Below, piece after piece: positions 32,331-40,519 of a stretch of DNA of 40,600 nt. The translations under genes were made by a program, and so were the position numbers. Positions within the stretch are counted from its first letter, which is position 1. The number at the start of each line of letters is the position of its first letter. The notes under the pieces are model-generated. The model saw only the letters and a list, made by a program, of their open reading frames with translations, was not told where the DNA came from and did no database searches. The stretch is taken from assembly GCA_944323595.1 (NCBI GenBank), contig CALUTF010000014.1, positions 1 through 40,600 of the forward strand. Reading direction: 5' to 3'. This DNA comes from Candidatus Gastranaerophilales bacterium. GTDB lineage: Bacteria; Cyanobacteriota; Vampirovibrionia; Gastranaerophilales; Gastranaerophilaceae.

Positions 32331-34012
32331 AAATTGAAACAGACGACTTAACGGTTCAAATTGATGAAACCGAAGAAAAATTTTTAGCAAACAGCATAAT
32401 AAAAAAATACGATACGTTGGAAAATGAAAGAATGTCACAATTAAGCGACATAAAACTTATCAGAAACTCCATATACAATCAAACAATCCCCAAAATTAAC
32501 GCCTGGGAAAGCCATATTGAACTTCCTGACATTTATGAACTTGCACAGACACTGAAATCTCATCTTGCACAAAACCTTTACTCTCATCCGGATGCAATGT
32601 TCGATGTCACAGGAACAACACCTGAAACTCAGGAATATGCAAATAAACAAAAAGCAATGCTTGTAAATACTTTTGAACAAATGAAATTTGAAGATGAGAT
32701 TGAAAAAATTATCGACAGTGTTGTAGAAACAGGGGAATGTACTCTTTTTGTCGGCTGGAACACAAGAATCAAACAAATAAGACGCCCCCTTACTCTTGAA
32801 GAACAACTCCTGAATTCAGACGGCAAAAATTTTATAGTTGAATCAAAATTAATTTACGACAATGCAAAAATTAAACATATAAAAGCCGAAGATTTCGTCT
32901 TTGAAAAATGCTCAAATGCAGACTGGGATAACTGTGCCAAAATATACAGAACATATTCATCACTGGAAGAAATATTCGGAGACAAATCAAACAACCTGCT
33001 TACGGACTCAAAACTGGAAACATTGAAAGGAGTGATGGCAAAAAATAAAAGAGAAATAACAAAAGCAGTAGAAGAAAACAAACTGGAAATTTTGGAATAC
33101 TGGGGCGATATAGAACTCTCTGACGGCAGAGTATTAAAAAACAAACTGGCAGTTATAGCCGGCCGTCAGGAATTAATAAGATTTGAATCAAACCCGTTTG
33201 TGATAAACCCCTTTGTACATGCCAATATAATAGAAAATCCAACCACAGGAAGAGGCATATCACCGCTTAGAGTTGCTTTAATTTTAAACAATCTGGCATC
33301 GACAATTCTGAACAAACAGATTGATGCGCTGGCGCTTATGATGAATCCGCCATATCTTGCCCCGAAAGGCTGCTTCCGCGGTCAGCAGGATGTCCAGCCA
33401 GGGAAAATTATTGAATACGATGCAGCACTGATGCCGAACCAACCTGTACCTCTGAGCTTTGATAAAGCTATGCAGGGATGGGACTTCCTGAATTACTTTA
33501 AAGCGACAATCGAAAGCGCCACAGGAATTTTCAAAAACATGGCAGGAAATATCCAGACACAGGAAAGAACTGCAACAGAACTTAATTATTCCGCAAACGG
33601 ACAGGAAGCAAGACTTAACCTCATTATAGAATCCATTAACAGAAAAATATTAATTCCTACAATAGAAAAAACAGCCGAAATCATAGCAAACTTTAAACTC
33701 GGTACAGAAACAATTACATTAAATAACCACGGACGGACAGAGTTTATCGACATAGATGATAATATTCGAAATGCAAATTATATCTACCGTTACGGTGACA
33801 GGAAAGCGAATTTTGAACGGAAATCCAAACTGAAAGAATTATTTGAAATAGTAAGCTCTTTTGCACAGGTTGCAACTGTTTCCGAGCGGATAGACTGGAT
33901 AGAGTGCTTCAAATTTGCCCTTGAACAGTATGGCGTCGAAAACTCCGACAATTTTCTTCTTGAAAATCAACAGGCAAATATAAATTCATCAGGTAATAAT
34001 ACAAATGCTTGA
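32327..34012 (+). CDS. Phage portal protein, podovirus type
   Basis: A 561-residue portal, forming the dodecameric head-tail vertex. The start is ATG 32327 (GAGGAA just upstream; ATGA overlap with the GNAT gene). The N-terminal WESHIELPDIYELAQTLKSHL, NPFVINPFVHANIIENPTTGRGISPLRV and ATGIFKNMAGNIQTQERTATEL correspond to regions seen in podophage collar/portal proteins: the wing, then the stem and crown. A Gln/Asn-rich tail ends the protein. The size is suited to a P22/T7-type portal rather than to the Siphoviridae type. Confidence 0.8.
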   Translation: MKIETDDLTVQIDETEEKFLANSIIKKYDTLENERMSQLSDIKLIRNSIYNQTIPKINAWESHIELPDIYELAQTLKSHLAQNLYSHPDAMFDVTGTTPETQEYANKQKAMLVNTFEQMKFEDEIEKIIDSVVETGECTLFVGWNTRIKQIRRPLTLEEQLLNSDGKNFIVESKLIYDNAKIKHIKAEDFVFEKCSNADWDNCAKIYRTYSSLEEIFGDKSNNLLTDSKLETLKGVMAKNKREITKAVEENKLEILEYWGDIELSDGRVLKNKLAVIAGRQELIRFESNPFVINPFVHANIIENPTTGRGISPLRVALILNNLASTILNKQIDALALMMNPPYLAPKGCFRGQQDVQPGKIIEYDAALMPNQPVPLSFDKAMQGWDFLNYFKATIESATGIFKNMAGNIQTQERTATELNYSANGQEARLNLIIESINRKILIPTIEKTAEIIANFKLGTETITLNNHGRTEFIDIDDNIRNANYIYRYGDRKANFERKSKLKELFEIVSSFAQVATVSERIDWIECFKFALEQYGVENSDNFLLENQQANINSSGNNTNA

Positions 34013-34032
34013 TGCCTGTTTCGGACAAAATA

Positions 34033-34044
34033 TGCTAATATAAA
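34033..34044 (+). promoter_or_regulatory. Extended -10 promoter of the membrane protein gene
   Basis: TGCTAATAT (34033-34041) ends 8 nt before the ATG at 34050, which lacks an SD. GCTAATATAAA is shared with 25912-25922. Confidence 0.5.
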
Positions 34045-34049
34045 CCGGT

Positions 34050-34523
34050 ATGAGATGGCAGAGCAAAATATTGTTTTTAATGTTATTTTTTCCGATGATG
34101 CTTGTCGGAATATTGTTCTCCTATCTCAGCATGAATGAATTAGCCGAAAACGAAAAGGCAAAAACTGAATCTTCTAAACCCAAAATAGAAAAAGAAGAAT
34201 ACGATCCAACTTTGTGGCCGGAAGAAAGAAAACGGCTAAAAGAAAAACGGCTTCGGGAATTACAGGAACAAGCCGCAGCGGAACAAGCCAATACAGAACA
34301 GGAAGAATTTCAAAATGACGGTTATTACAATGAAAATGAAATAACAGAAGAAGAATACACCACTGAAAATACAGGCGATTATGAGGATGAATTTTCCGGG
34401 ACAGAAGAAAATATTGACGATTCTAACGAAGAACAAACCTATGAAGAACCGCAAACTTATGAAACTCCGGCTGAATATTCTCCGCCGCAGCTTGAAGAAA
34501 TTCCTCCGGAAGAATTCCAGTAA
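34050..34523 (+). CDS. Membrane-anchored acidic protein, moron-like
   Basis: A 157-residue protein with one N-terminal hydrophobic segment (ILFLMLFFPMMLVGILFSYL) and a long charged tail: a Lys/Glu helix (EERKRLKEKRLRELQEQ) followed by a very acidic, Glu/Tyr/Pro-rich region ending PPEEFQ. It has no SD, its own extended -10 promoter directly upstream and a strong terminator directly downstream. This is the pattern of a phage moron expressed independently of the morphogenesis genes. It may be a surface/lysogenic-conversion or spanin-like protein; function unknown. Confidence 0.75.
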   Translation: MRWQSKILFLMLFFPMMLVGILFSYLSMNELAENEKAKTESSKPKIEKEEYDPTLWPEERKRLKEKRLRELQEQAAAEQANTEQEEFQNDGYYNENEITEEEYTTENTGDYEDEFSGTEENIDDSNEEQTYEEPQTYETPAEYSPPQLEEIPPEEFQ

Positions 34524-34545
34524 AAATATTTCAGTAAAAAATTAT

Positions 34546-34579
34546 AACCACCTTTTATTAAATAAAAGGTGGTTATTTT
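34546..34579 (+). terminator. Terminator between the moron-like gene and terL
   Basis: AACCACCTTTTATT and its exact complement AATAAAAGGTGGTT form a 14-bp palindrome, followed by ATTTT. Confidence 0.85.
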
Positions 34580-34600
34580 ATGTACAAAAGGATAATAACA

Positions 34601-35890
34601 ATGAAATATAAACTATTAAAAGCACAGCGTGAATTTTTGGAAATTCCGCATGATTATACACTTGATGTTGCCGTATATCAGGGCGGCTACGGTTCAGGCA
34701 AAACCTTTGCAGGTTCGCTGCTCGGCATTTTATTATGTATGAAATTTCCCGGGATAAGAGGACTTGTAGGCGCCCAAACCTATACTCTTGTGAGAGATAC
34801 AACTCTTCAAACCTATCTTGAACATCTTGATAATATGAATTTTCAGGAGGGAATAGATTACGAATGGTCATCAACATTACAGAAACTAACTTTCCGCAAT
34901 ACCTCAGAAGTCCTGTTCAGACACTTTGATGAGCCCAATAAGTTAAAATCTCTCAACCTCGGATTTGTTGAAATAGAAGAGATGTCCGATATCCCGTATG
35001 AAACATTTAAAATGCTTCTTGGCAGAATGCGTCAGCAGCCTAAAAGCACCTGGAAAAATTTCACATACAGAATATTCGGACACACAAATCCCGAAACACA
35101 GAAAGGATGGATTTATAAAACTTTCGCCCAAAATCCGGCACCTAATTACCGGCTGATTACAGCTCCTACAACCCAGAACATTTACCTGCCTGAAGGCTTC
35201 TGCGATGAACTAAAAAAAATCTACGATGAACAATACTATAATATATTTGTCCTTGCAAAAAACGGAGAATATAACAGCGGTCTGGTAATAAAAGATTTTA
35301 CGGATGAAAATATACGGGAAATAAACTATCAGGATGACATAGATTTACATATAAGCTGTGACTTTAATGTTGATCCGATGTGCTGGGTTCTGGCACATAA
35401 AACTGATGACAAAGTTTTCTATTTTGATGAAATAGTAATGGAAAATACAACAACAGCCAAAGCCTGTGAGGAATTTTGCCGCCGCTACCCGAACCACAAA
35501 GGAAACATCATAATAAACGGTGATGCCTCTGGCGACAATCGGAGCTGCACAAGTGAATATACAAATTACGTAATTATAAAAAAGAAACTTCAAGAACACG
35601 GTTATGATGCAGACATAAGAATAAAAGCGTTCAACCCGCCCATAAAAAACCGCATAGCCGCATTCAATGCAAAAATAAGGAACGCTGACGGAACAATCTG
35701 TCTTTATGTAGATAAAAAATGCGAAAAACTTCTCTATAATATATATAATCTTAAATACAAAGAGGGATCTTCGCGCATAGATATACCGGCATACACGCAG
35801 ATTAAACAGAATAAAGAACTTAAATTTCTGTCGCATCCGATAGATGCAGCATCTTATCTTGTTGATTTTTACTGGCCGATAACATTATAG
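34601..35890 (+). CDS. Phage terminase large subunit
   Basis: A 429-residue DNA-packaging motor and nuclease. The start is ATG 34601 with AAGGA 10 nt upstream; an earlier in-frame ATG (34580) lies in the terminator. Walker A is GGYGSGKT at 28-35, Walker B is GFVEIEEMSD, and the coupling motif GHTNPE follows. The RNase H-like nuclease has Asp residues in SCDFNVDPMCW, INGDASGDNRS and HPIDAASYLVDFYW. Resembles the Terminase_3/PBSX group. It is separated from the small subunit by 3.2 kb, which is unusual. Confidence 0.92.
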   Translation: MKYKLLKAQREFLEIPHDYTLDVAVYQGGYGSGKTFAGSLLGILLCMKFPGIRGLVGAQTYTLVRDTTLQTYLEHLDNMNFQEGIDYEWSSTLQKLTFRNTSEVLFRHFDEPNKLKSLNLGFVEIEEMSDIPYETFKMLLGRMRQQPKSTWKNFTYRIFGHTNPETQKGWIYKTFAQNPAPNYRLITAPTTQNIYLPEGFCDELKKIYDEQYYNIFVLAKNGEYNSGLVIKDFTDENIREINYQDDIDLHISCDFNVDPMCWVLAHKTDDKVFYFDEIVMENTTTAKACEEFCRRYPNHKGNIIINGDASGDNRSCTSEYTNYVIIKKKLQEHGYDADIRIKAFNPPIKNRIAAFNAKIRNADGTICLYVDKKCEKLLYNIYNLKYKEGSSRIDIPAYTQIKQNKELKFLSHPIDAASYLVDFYWPITL

Positions 35891-35903
35891 AAACGGAGAA
35901 AAT

Positions 35904-36143
35904 ATGGAAAACATAATGCATTATTCACCAATTCTCATTGCGATAATGATATTTTTAATCCAGCAGAGAATTGTTGTGACACCTGAACAACTTGAAAAAA
36001 AACACAGAGAAATCATTGAAGACGTAGAAGAAAAGTTTGTCACAATACATAGTTTTAAAGATTTGAAAGAACAATTTTCGGAAATGAAAGATAAAATTGA
36101 TAAAATTTATGACTGCATAATGACCAACAATATAATAAATTAA
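35904..36143 (+). CDS. Small membrane/coiled-coil protein closing the phage block
   Basis: A 79-residue protein. A hydrophobic N-terminal segment (SPILIAIMIFLIQQRIVV) is followed by a charged coiled coil (EKKHREIIEDVEEKF, FKDLKEQFSEMKDKIDKIYD). The layout resembles XhlA/Rz-type lysis accessories or holin-like proteins, though one short membrane segment does not prove it. ACGGAG is the SD. It lies 13 bp after terL and is the last gene before the host-like region. Confidence 0.7.
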   Translation: MENIMHYSPILIAIMIFLIQQRIVVTPEQLEKKHREIIEDVEEKFVTIHSFKDLKEQFSEMKDKIDKIYDCIMTNNIIN

Positions 36144-36261
36144 TTGTAAACAAATATTACAAAAAATTTGAATATATTTAAAGTTTTAACTGAAAAATGC
36201 CGATAACATGAACAAAAGGACTACATGTTACTAAGATAATTGAAAGGCAAAAGTTACACAA

Positions 36262-37917
36262 ATGGGATTGGCAGCATCACAAGCAAGATTTTTAGCCATA
36301 ACAGCGAGAAAAACCCAGTGCGAATTGCAATCAACGCAAATCGCACAGGATAAACTGTCAATCAGTAACGAATTAACAGAAGCTACTGAAGATTATCAAA
36401 GTGCATTAAATGCTACAAAATTAATCTGGGATTCAGACGGTACAGGTGAAAACACTTACAACGTATCTTATAACCTTTTAATGACACCGTCAGCAGCAAA
36501 TATGTATGACCCGTATCTGGTAACCGATTCATCAGGCAAAATTGCACTTAACACCAAAATGGCTCAAGCCGCACAGCAAGCAGGTATTGACCCTAAAGGT
36601 GGCACTGTACAAAGTGTTGAAGGGCGTAACAAGTTTATATGGGCATTACGTGATGCTGGTGTTATTCCAGGCTCAACATCTGCAAGTATTGCTGGAATAG
36701 AAACGGCACCAATAACAGATAATTATTCAACGGCAGCTGGAGTCGGCGGTATTCCGCTTGATAAAACAACAGCTTATGCAGTATCAAATGCAACTCTGGC
36801 AAATTATTTATCAGATAATGAATATAATTTAAATATTTCAGATTGTATAACTGCAACAGGTCAAACCTGGGGCGGTAAAAAGGGTGGATTTAGCGTTGCG
36901 ATAAACGGTACTCCTATGTCAGATGAAGGAACGGCCAAAGATTTGACAATTGGAGATTTGTTAAACAATGAATATACAATTGTATGTTCAGGCGGTGATA
37001 ACGAAGGAGTTGCACCTGGAACAACGAATTTTAATGAATTTATGAATGCCGTTTTCGGCTGTGATGCAGATGGCTCCATAAAGAATGTTGCAGATAACAA
37101 CTCACTTTTTGGTAGAATTGCACAAACTTTAACAGCACTATTAGGAGTAGATGACGCAAGCTTAGAAGCTTTAGATTATGCATACAAAAAGATTATGCAA
37201 AATTATACAAATTCTAACAGAGCGATGAGTGCAGGTTCACCAGGCTCAACTTCTTCTTCCTATGATGCAGCTAATTCAAAAGCAAATGAATACAATGCAG
37301 TTACATACACTTCTGACAGTAATCTTAATAAAAAAGAAAATGCTCATGTTGCAGTAAATATCTCAAATGTTGTAAGTTCATTCTTAACTTATTTCGCTCA
37401 ACAAATAACAAGTAGTGATTATACTGTAGCAAGATTGGATGAAAACTGCTACTATGTAACAGATGATATGACTTATATGTATGAACTTGCGAATACAAAT
37501 GCAGTAACAGAAAAAGATCTGTTAATCACAGACTTCTATAATTCATTATATAACAACATTTGTGCAAACGGATGGACAGGTGCATACGGAGATTACTTAG
37601 AAGACGACCAATATTTCCAACATGCATTGAAAAACGGTCAATTATTCATATCAGTACTTGCAACAGACGGATATTATTATCAGGAAGTATACAACGATAA
37701 CGGATATCTGGTTGAAATCACTGATGAAGACGCAATTGCACAGGCAGAACTTGAATTTGAAATCATCAAGAGCAAGCTTAATGCTAAAGAAGAAAAACTT
37801 GATCTTGAAATGAAAAATGTTGATATGGAAATATCATCACTCACAACTGAATATGATACAGTTAAAAACCTTATCAGCAAAAATATCGAAAAAGTATTCA
37901 CAATGTTCCAATCATAA
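36262..37917 (+). CDS. Large protein with helical flagellin-like ends
   Basis: A 551-residue protein beginning MGLAASQARFLAITARKTQCE, followed by a coiled-coil segment (QIAQDKLSISNELTEATEDYQ). It ends in another long helix (EIIKSKLNAKEEKLDLEMKN, then VKNLISKNIEKVFTMFQS). The middle is Thr/Ser/Asn/Gly-rich. Terminal helical hairpins around a variable core are the build of flagellin, hook and needle-filament proteins. I recall this N-terminus in several Gastranaerophilales proteins of unknown function. There is no signal peptide, so type III-like export is conceivable (the ATPase at 20709). The SD is weak (AAAGG, 14 nt away). It has its own terminator. Confidence 0.85.
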   Translation: MGLAASQARFLAITARKTQCELQSTQIAQDKLSISNELTEATEDYQSALNATKLIWDSDGTGENTYNVSYNLLMTPSAANMYDPYLVTDSSGKIALNTKMAQAAQQAGIDPKGGTVQSVEGRNKFIWALRDAGVIPGSTSASIAGIETAPITDNYSTAAGVGGIPLDKTTAYAVSNATLANYLSDNEYNLNISDCITATGQTWGGKKGGFSVAINGTPMSDEGTAKDLTIGDLLNNEYTIVCSGGDNEGVAPGTTNFNEFMNAVFGCDADGSIKNVADNNSLFGRIAQTLTALLGVDDASLEALDYAYKKIMQNYTNSNRAMSAGSPGSTSSSYDAANSKANEYNAVTYTSDSNLNKKENAHVAVNISNVVSSFLTYFAQQITSSDYTVARLDENCYYVTDDMTYMYELANTNAVTEKDLLITDFYNSLYNNICANGWTGAYGDYLEDDQYFQHALKNGQLFISVLATDGYYYQEVYNDNGYLVEITDEDAIAQAELEFEIIKSKLNAKEEKLDLEMKNVDMEISSLTTEYDTVKNLISKNIEKVFTMFQS

Positions 37918-37947
37918 GATAAATAATATTACACATTACACATAACT

Positions 37948-37978
37948 GCAGGTTGTCAAATTTGACTAACCTGCCTTT
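37948..37978 (+). terminator. Terminator of the 551-aa gene
   Basis: GCAGGTT pairs with AACCTGC, with an inner TCAA/TTGA, followed by CTTTTAA, 30 bases after the stop. The spmA -35 (TTGACT) lies within it. Confidence 0.85.
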
Positions 37979-37989
37979 TAATGTTTAAA
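37962..37989 (+). promoter_or_regulatory. spmA promoter, leaderless type
   Basis: TTGACT (37962-37967), 16 nt, then TTTAAA (37984-37989), 7 nt before the ATG; no SD. The spacer includes the terminator arm of the upstream gene. Confidence 0.5.
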
Positions 37990-37996
37990 TAGCGTT

Positions 37997-38599
37997 ATGA
38001 ATTATATTTTTTACGGGTTGATTGTATTTTCGATAATAATAGGAGCCACAAACGGCAGACTACAGGAAGTTGTAAACTCAATACTTCTTGGTGCTGAATT
38101 ATCCGTAAAAGTTGCATTTTCACTGATAGGAATCATGGCATTCTGGCTGGGTATAATGAAAATTGCAGAAAAAAGCGGGCTTGTAGAATTTATCTCAAAA
38201 CTGATAAAACCTGTTACAAAAAAACTTTTTAATGAAATACCTGAAAATTCGCCAGCAATCGGGGATATTGCAATGAGCGTTTCAGCAAACGCTCTCGGGC
38301 TTACAAATGCCGCAACGCCCATCGGCATAAAAGCAATGGAAGAATTACAAAAACATAACAAAGATAAATCAACAGCCTCCAATGCTATGTGTATGTTTCT
38401 GGCAATGAATACTGCAGGATTTCAATTAATACCGGCAACCGTAATTGCGGTTTTAATAGGAATAGGCTATAAAAATCCGACAGAAATTATTGCACCTACA
38501 CTTTTAGTAACAACTATTGCCTTTATATCTGCAATTATACTGGCTAAAGTATTCGAAAAATTCTGGACACCTCAAAAAGAAAACGGAGGTGACGAATAA
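37997..38599 (+). CDS. spmA: Spore maturation protein A family (SpmA)
   Basis: A 200-residue membrane protein of the nucleoside-recognition (Gate) family, with about five membrane segments. GLTNAATPIGIKAMEEL and CMFLAMNTAGFQLIPATVIA are diagnostic for SpmA. In Bacillus, SpmA and SpmB are needed for spore-core dehydration; in non-sporulators they are thought to be a transport pair with unknown substrate. No SD; a promoter lies right against the ATG. The stop overlaps the spmB start (TAATG). Confidence 0.93.
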   Translation: MNYIFYGLIVFSIIIGATNGRLQEVVNSILLGAELSVKVAFSLIGIMAFWLGIMKIAEKSGLVEFISKLIKPVTKKLFNEIPENSPAIGDIAMSVSANALGLTNAATPIGIKAMEELQKHNKDKSTASNAMCMFLAMNTAGFQLIPATVIAVLIGIGYKNPTEIIAPTLLVTTIAFISAIILAKVFEKFWTPQKENGGDE

Positions 38600-39132
38600 T
38601 GTTTCAAGCAATAATGAATTTTTTATCACTCTGGGCACTTCCAGCAATTATAATCCTAATCCTAACCGTAGGCTTAGCAAAAAAAGTTCCGCTCTATGAA
38701 ACATTTACAGACGGAGCAAAAGACGGATTTAAAGTTGCAGTCAATATAATTCCGTACCTTGTGGCAATAATCGTCGGAATATCAATGTTCAGAGCCTCAG
38801 GCGCAATAGAAATGCTGGGAAATGCTTGCTCGGGAATACTTACAGCACTAAAAATTCCAGCAGAAGTTTTGCCTGTTATGATTGTACGTCCGCTTTCCGG
38901 CTCCGCGGCACTCGGGGTATTTTCGGATATTGCTCACACACTGGGGCCTGACGATTATGCAACGAAGTTATCCGCCGTAATGATAGGCAGCAGCGAAACA
39001 ACTTTTTATGTTCTTGCTGTATATTTCGGCGCAATCGGTATCTCAAAAATTCGTTATGCCTTACTTGTCGGCTTACTGGCTGATTTTATCGGAATTGCCG
39101 CAGCAGTTTTGGTGTGTCACTGCATGTTCTAG
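38599..39132 (+). CDS. spmB: Spore maturation protein B family (SpmB)
   Basis: A 177-residue membrane protein, partner of SpmA. YETFTDGAKDGFKVAVNIIPYLVAI, RPLSGSAALGVFSDIAHTLGPDDYATKLSAVMIGSSETTFYVLAVYFGAIG are SpmB signatures. GGAGGTG gives a good SD in the end of spmA; the genes share one base (TAATG), so they are translationally coupled. Its 3' end overlaps the convergent zinc-ribbon gene by 47 bases. Confidence 0.94.
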   Translation: MFQAIMNFLSLWALPAIIILILTVGLAKKVPLYETFTDGAKDGFKVAVNIIPYLVAIIVGISMFRASGAIEMLGNACSGILTALKIPAEVLPVMIVRPLSGSAALGVFSDIAHTLGPDDYATKLSAVMIGSSETTFYVLAVYFGAIGISKIRYALLVGLLADFIGIAAAVLVCHCMF

Positions 39133-39466
39133 CAGCATCGGTCCAGCTTTGGGTAAACTCTTTATATTCATTAGGAACAACTGTTTTAATTAAAACAGCA
39201 TAATTTATATCTATAAAATTAATCTTAGGCACTCTTTCGACAACAAATTCATGAGCACCGCAGTTGTGGCAGAATTTTTCCTGCGGCACAATCTGCCCAT
39301 TTTTAATCATAGACTGCAGCTTAACGCCGCAGCAGGAACAACGTGTCAGATACCATTGATTTTCGATTAATTCACCGCAATCAGGGCAATATGTTACATC
39401 GGCATCAACAGGCACCTTTTCATGACAACAATCTTTACTTCCGAATAAAAACTCCATTAACATCAT
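39086..39466 (-). CDS. Zinc-ribbon protein
   Basis: A 126-residue cytosolic protein with three probable Cys pairs: CPDCGEL (about 27-33), CSCCG (43-47) and CHNCG (65-69), plus CCH near the N-terminus, suggesting two zinc ribbons. The C-terminal ~50 residues lack motifs. TTGACT, 16 nt, TAAATA, 6 nt then ATG supports the start at 39466 and a leaderless mRNA. It overlaps the end of spmB by 47 bases, tail to tail. The last ~20 residues come from that overlap, so the true end is certain only if the frame is really used. Confidence 0.7.
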   Translation of the reverse strand: MMLMEFLFGSKDCCHEKVPVDADVTYCPDCGELIENQWYLTRCSCCGVKLQSMIKNGQIVPQEKFCHNCGAHEFVVERVPKINFIDINYAVLIKTVVPNEYKEFTQSWTDAARTCSDTPKLLRQFR

Positions 39467-39505
39467 AATTTTTATTTAATGATGAAAATTAAAAAGTCAA
39501 CAAAA

Positions 39506-39895
39506 TTATTTATTCAATTGATAAATATCAAAATTCAGCCTAAATGCAATAAAAAGCCATATTACATAAGGAAGTTGAAGAATGCCTAACAAAATTGAAA
39601 TATCAAAAAACAATCCTGCCATACAAATAACCGTAATAAGCAACAGGAAACTATCAACAAGAGCCCAGCCGATTTTTTTATACTTAAAAAATAACGGCGT
39701 CCATAAGAGATTTAAGATGAGTTGCAAAAAGAAAAGCGGAATTGCAAAAAATTTTGCAAAACTCATAGGCTGAAAATAAAAAATAATAAAAGAAATACCC
39801 ATAAGAATATACAAAAAAGTCCAGACCGGACGGAAAATTTTCCTATCCGGAGCATAAAGCGGCTTTTGAATTTCATCATAGAAGTTGAAGTCCAT
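39506..39895 (-). CDS. TspO/MBR family membrane protein
   Basis: A 129-residue five-helix membrane protein that binds tetrapyrroles or cholesterol-like ligands; in bacteria it affects porphyrin and stress responses. PLYAPDRKIFRPVWTFLYILMGIS and LILNLLWTPLFFKYKKIGWALVDSFLL match the TspO signature (W.vlY.lmGia, LN.lWsplFF). The start is ATG 39895; the frame continues 42 bases to a TTG with no support. No SD. It follows the 160-aa gene by 47 bases on the same strand. Confidence 0.88.
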   Translation of the reverse strand: MDFNFYDEIQKPLYAPDRKIFRPVWTFLYILMGISFIIFYFQPMSFAKFFAIPLFFLQLILNLLWTPLFFKYKKIGWALVDSFLLLITVICMAGLFFDISILLGILQLPYVIWLFIAFRLNFDIYQLNK

Positions 39896-39942
39896 AATGT
39901 AATAATAAACATTTGCACCACAAATTACATTAGACAAAATAA

Positions 39943-40425
39943 TTATTTATTAAAAAGCTTATAAAACTGGTCATTCAGCCAGCCCAAAGGACTAAAAGGT
40001 TTAGCAACAGAAGTAATCCCGTCAAGGGTTTTAACAGGAGTTGAATATTTTCCGGAATCTCCTTTGCGCAAGAGATAAATAGAACCGTCAGGAGAAATTG
40101 ATTGCTCACCGGTTTTATCAAAAGCACGGGTCATGGAAGATTTGCCTGGATTAACCAGAACAGAACTTAAATGAACACCTTTATTTTTTGTAAAATCCCA
40201 GCTATCTACGACAGAAGATGTATCAGAAAGAATTGTTTTATTTACTCTTTTTGTAACATTTCCCTGTTCAGAAAGTTGAATTGCATAACTGCCATTAGGG
40301 GCTATCGTTCTTTGAATTAAAAGCTTAGGATTACGTTTGCCGTAACGGTATGTATAAACACAGCCGTTTTCTAAGATTTGTCCGCCTTGCTGAACTGCTT
40401 TTTGAAAAATTTTTGAAACAGACAT
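39943..40425 (-). CDS. Unrecognised small protein
   Basis: A 160-residue basic protein with no membrane segment or known motif. Alternating hydrophobic/charged strands (VYTYRYGKRNPKLLIQRTI, GSYAIQLSEQGNVTKRVN, SIYLLRKGDSGKYSTPVKTL) suggest beta-sheet, perhaps a repeat-like surface or structural protein. AGGAG lies 7-8 nt before the ATG. It lies between the 5S-like sequence and tspO. I do not recognise a family. Confidence 0.75.
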   Translation of the reverse strand: MSVSKIFQKAVQQGGQILENGCVYTYRYGKRNPKLLIQRTIAPNGSYAIQLSEQGNVTKRVNKTILSDTSSVVDSWDFTKNKGVHLSSVLVNPGKSSMTRAFDKTGEQSISPDGSIYLLRKGDSGKYSTPVKTLDGITSVAKPFSPLGWLNDQFYKLFNK

Positions 40426-40519
40426 TTTGAACTCCTATCTATTTACATGTTAATTCCTAAATTACAAAAAACTGTAAAAAAAAATTTTTTGCATTTTTTC
40501 TGTTTAATCTTTAAGAGCA

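Noticed and set aside
25194-36261. att repeats or a tRNA target bordering the phage block
   Set aside because: Only an 8-base AT-rich match (AATATTAC) is shared between the two flanks, which is expected by chance.
36262-37917. 551-aa protein as a phage tail or tape-measure protein
   Set aside because: It has its own promoter region and terminator, and its ends recall a host family; not counted as part of the phage block.
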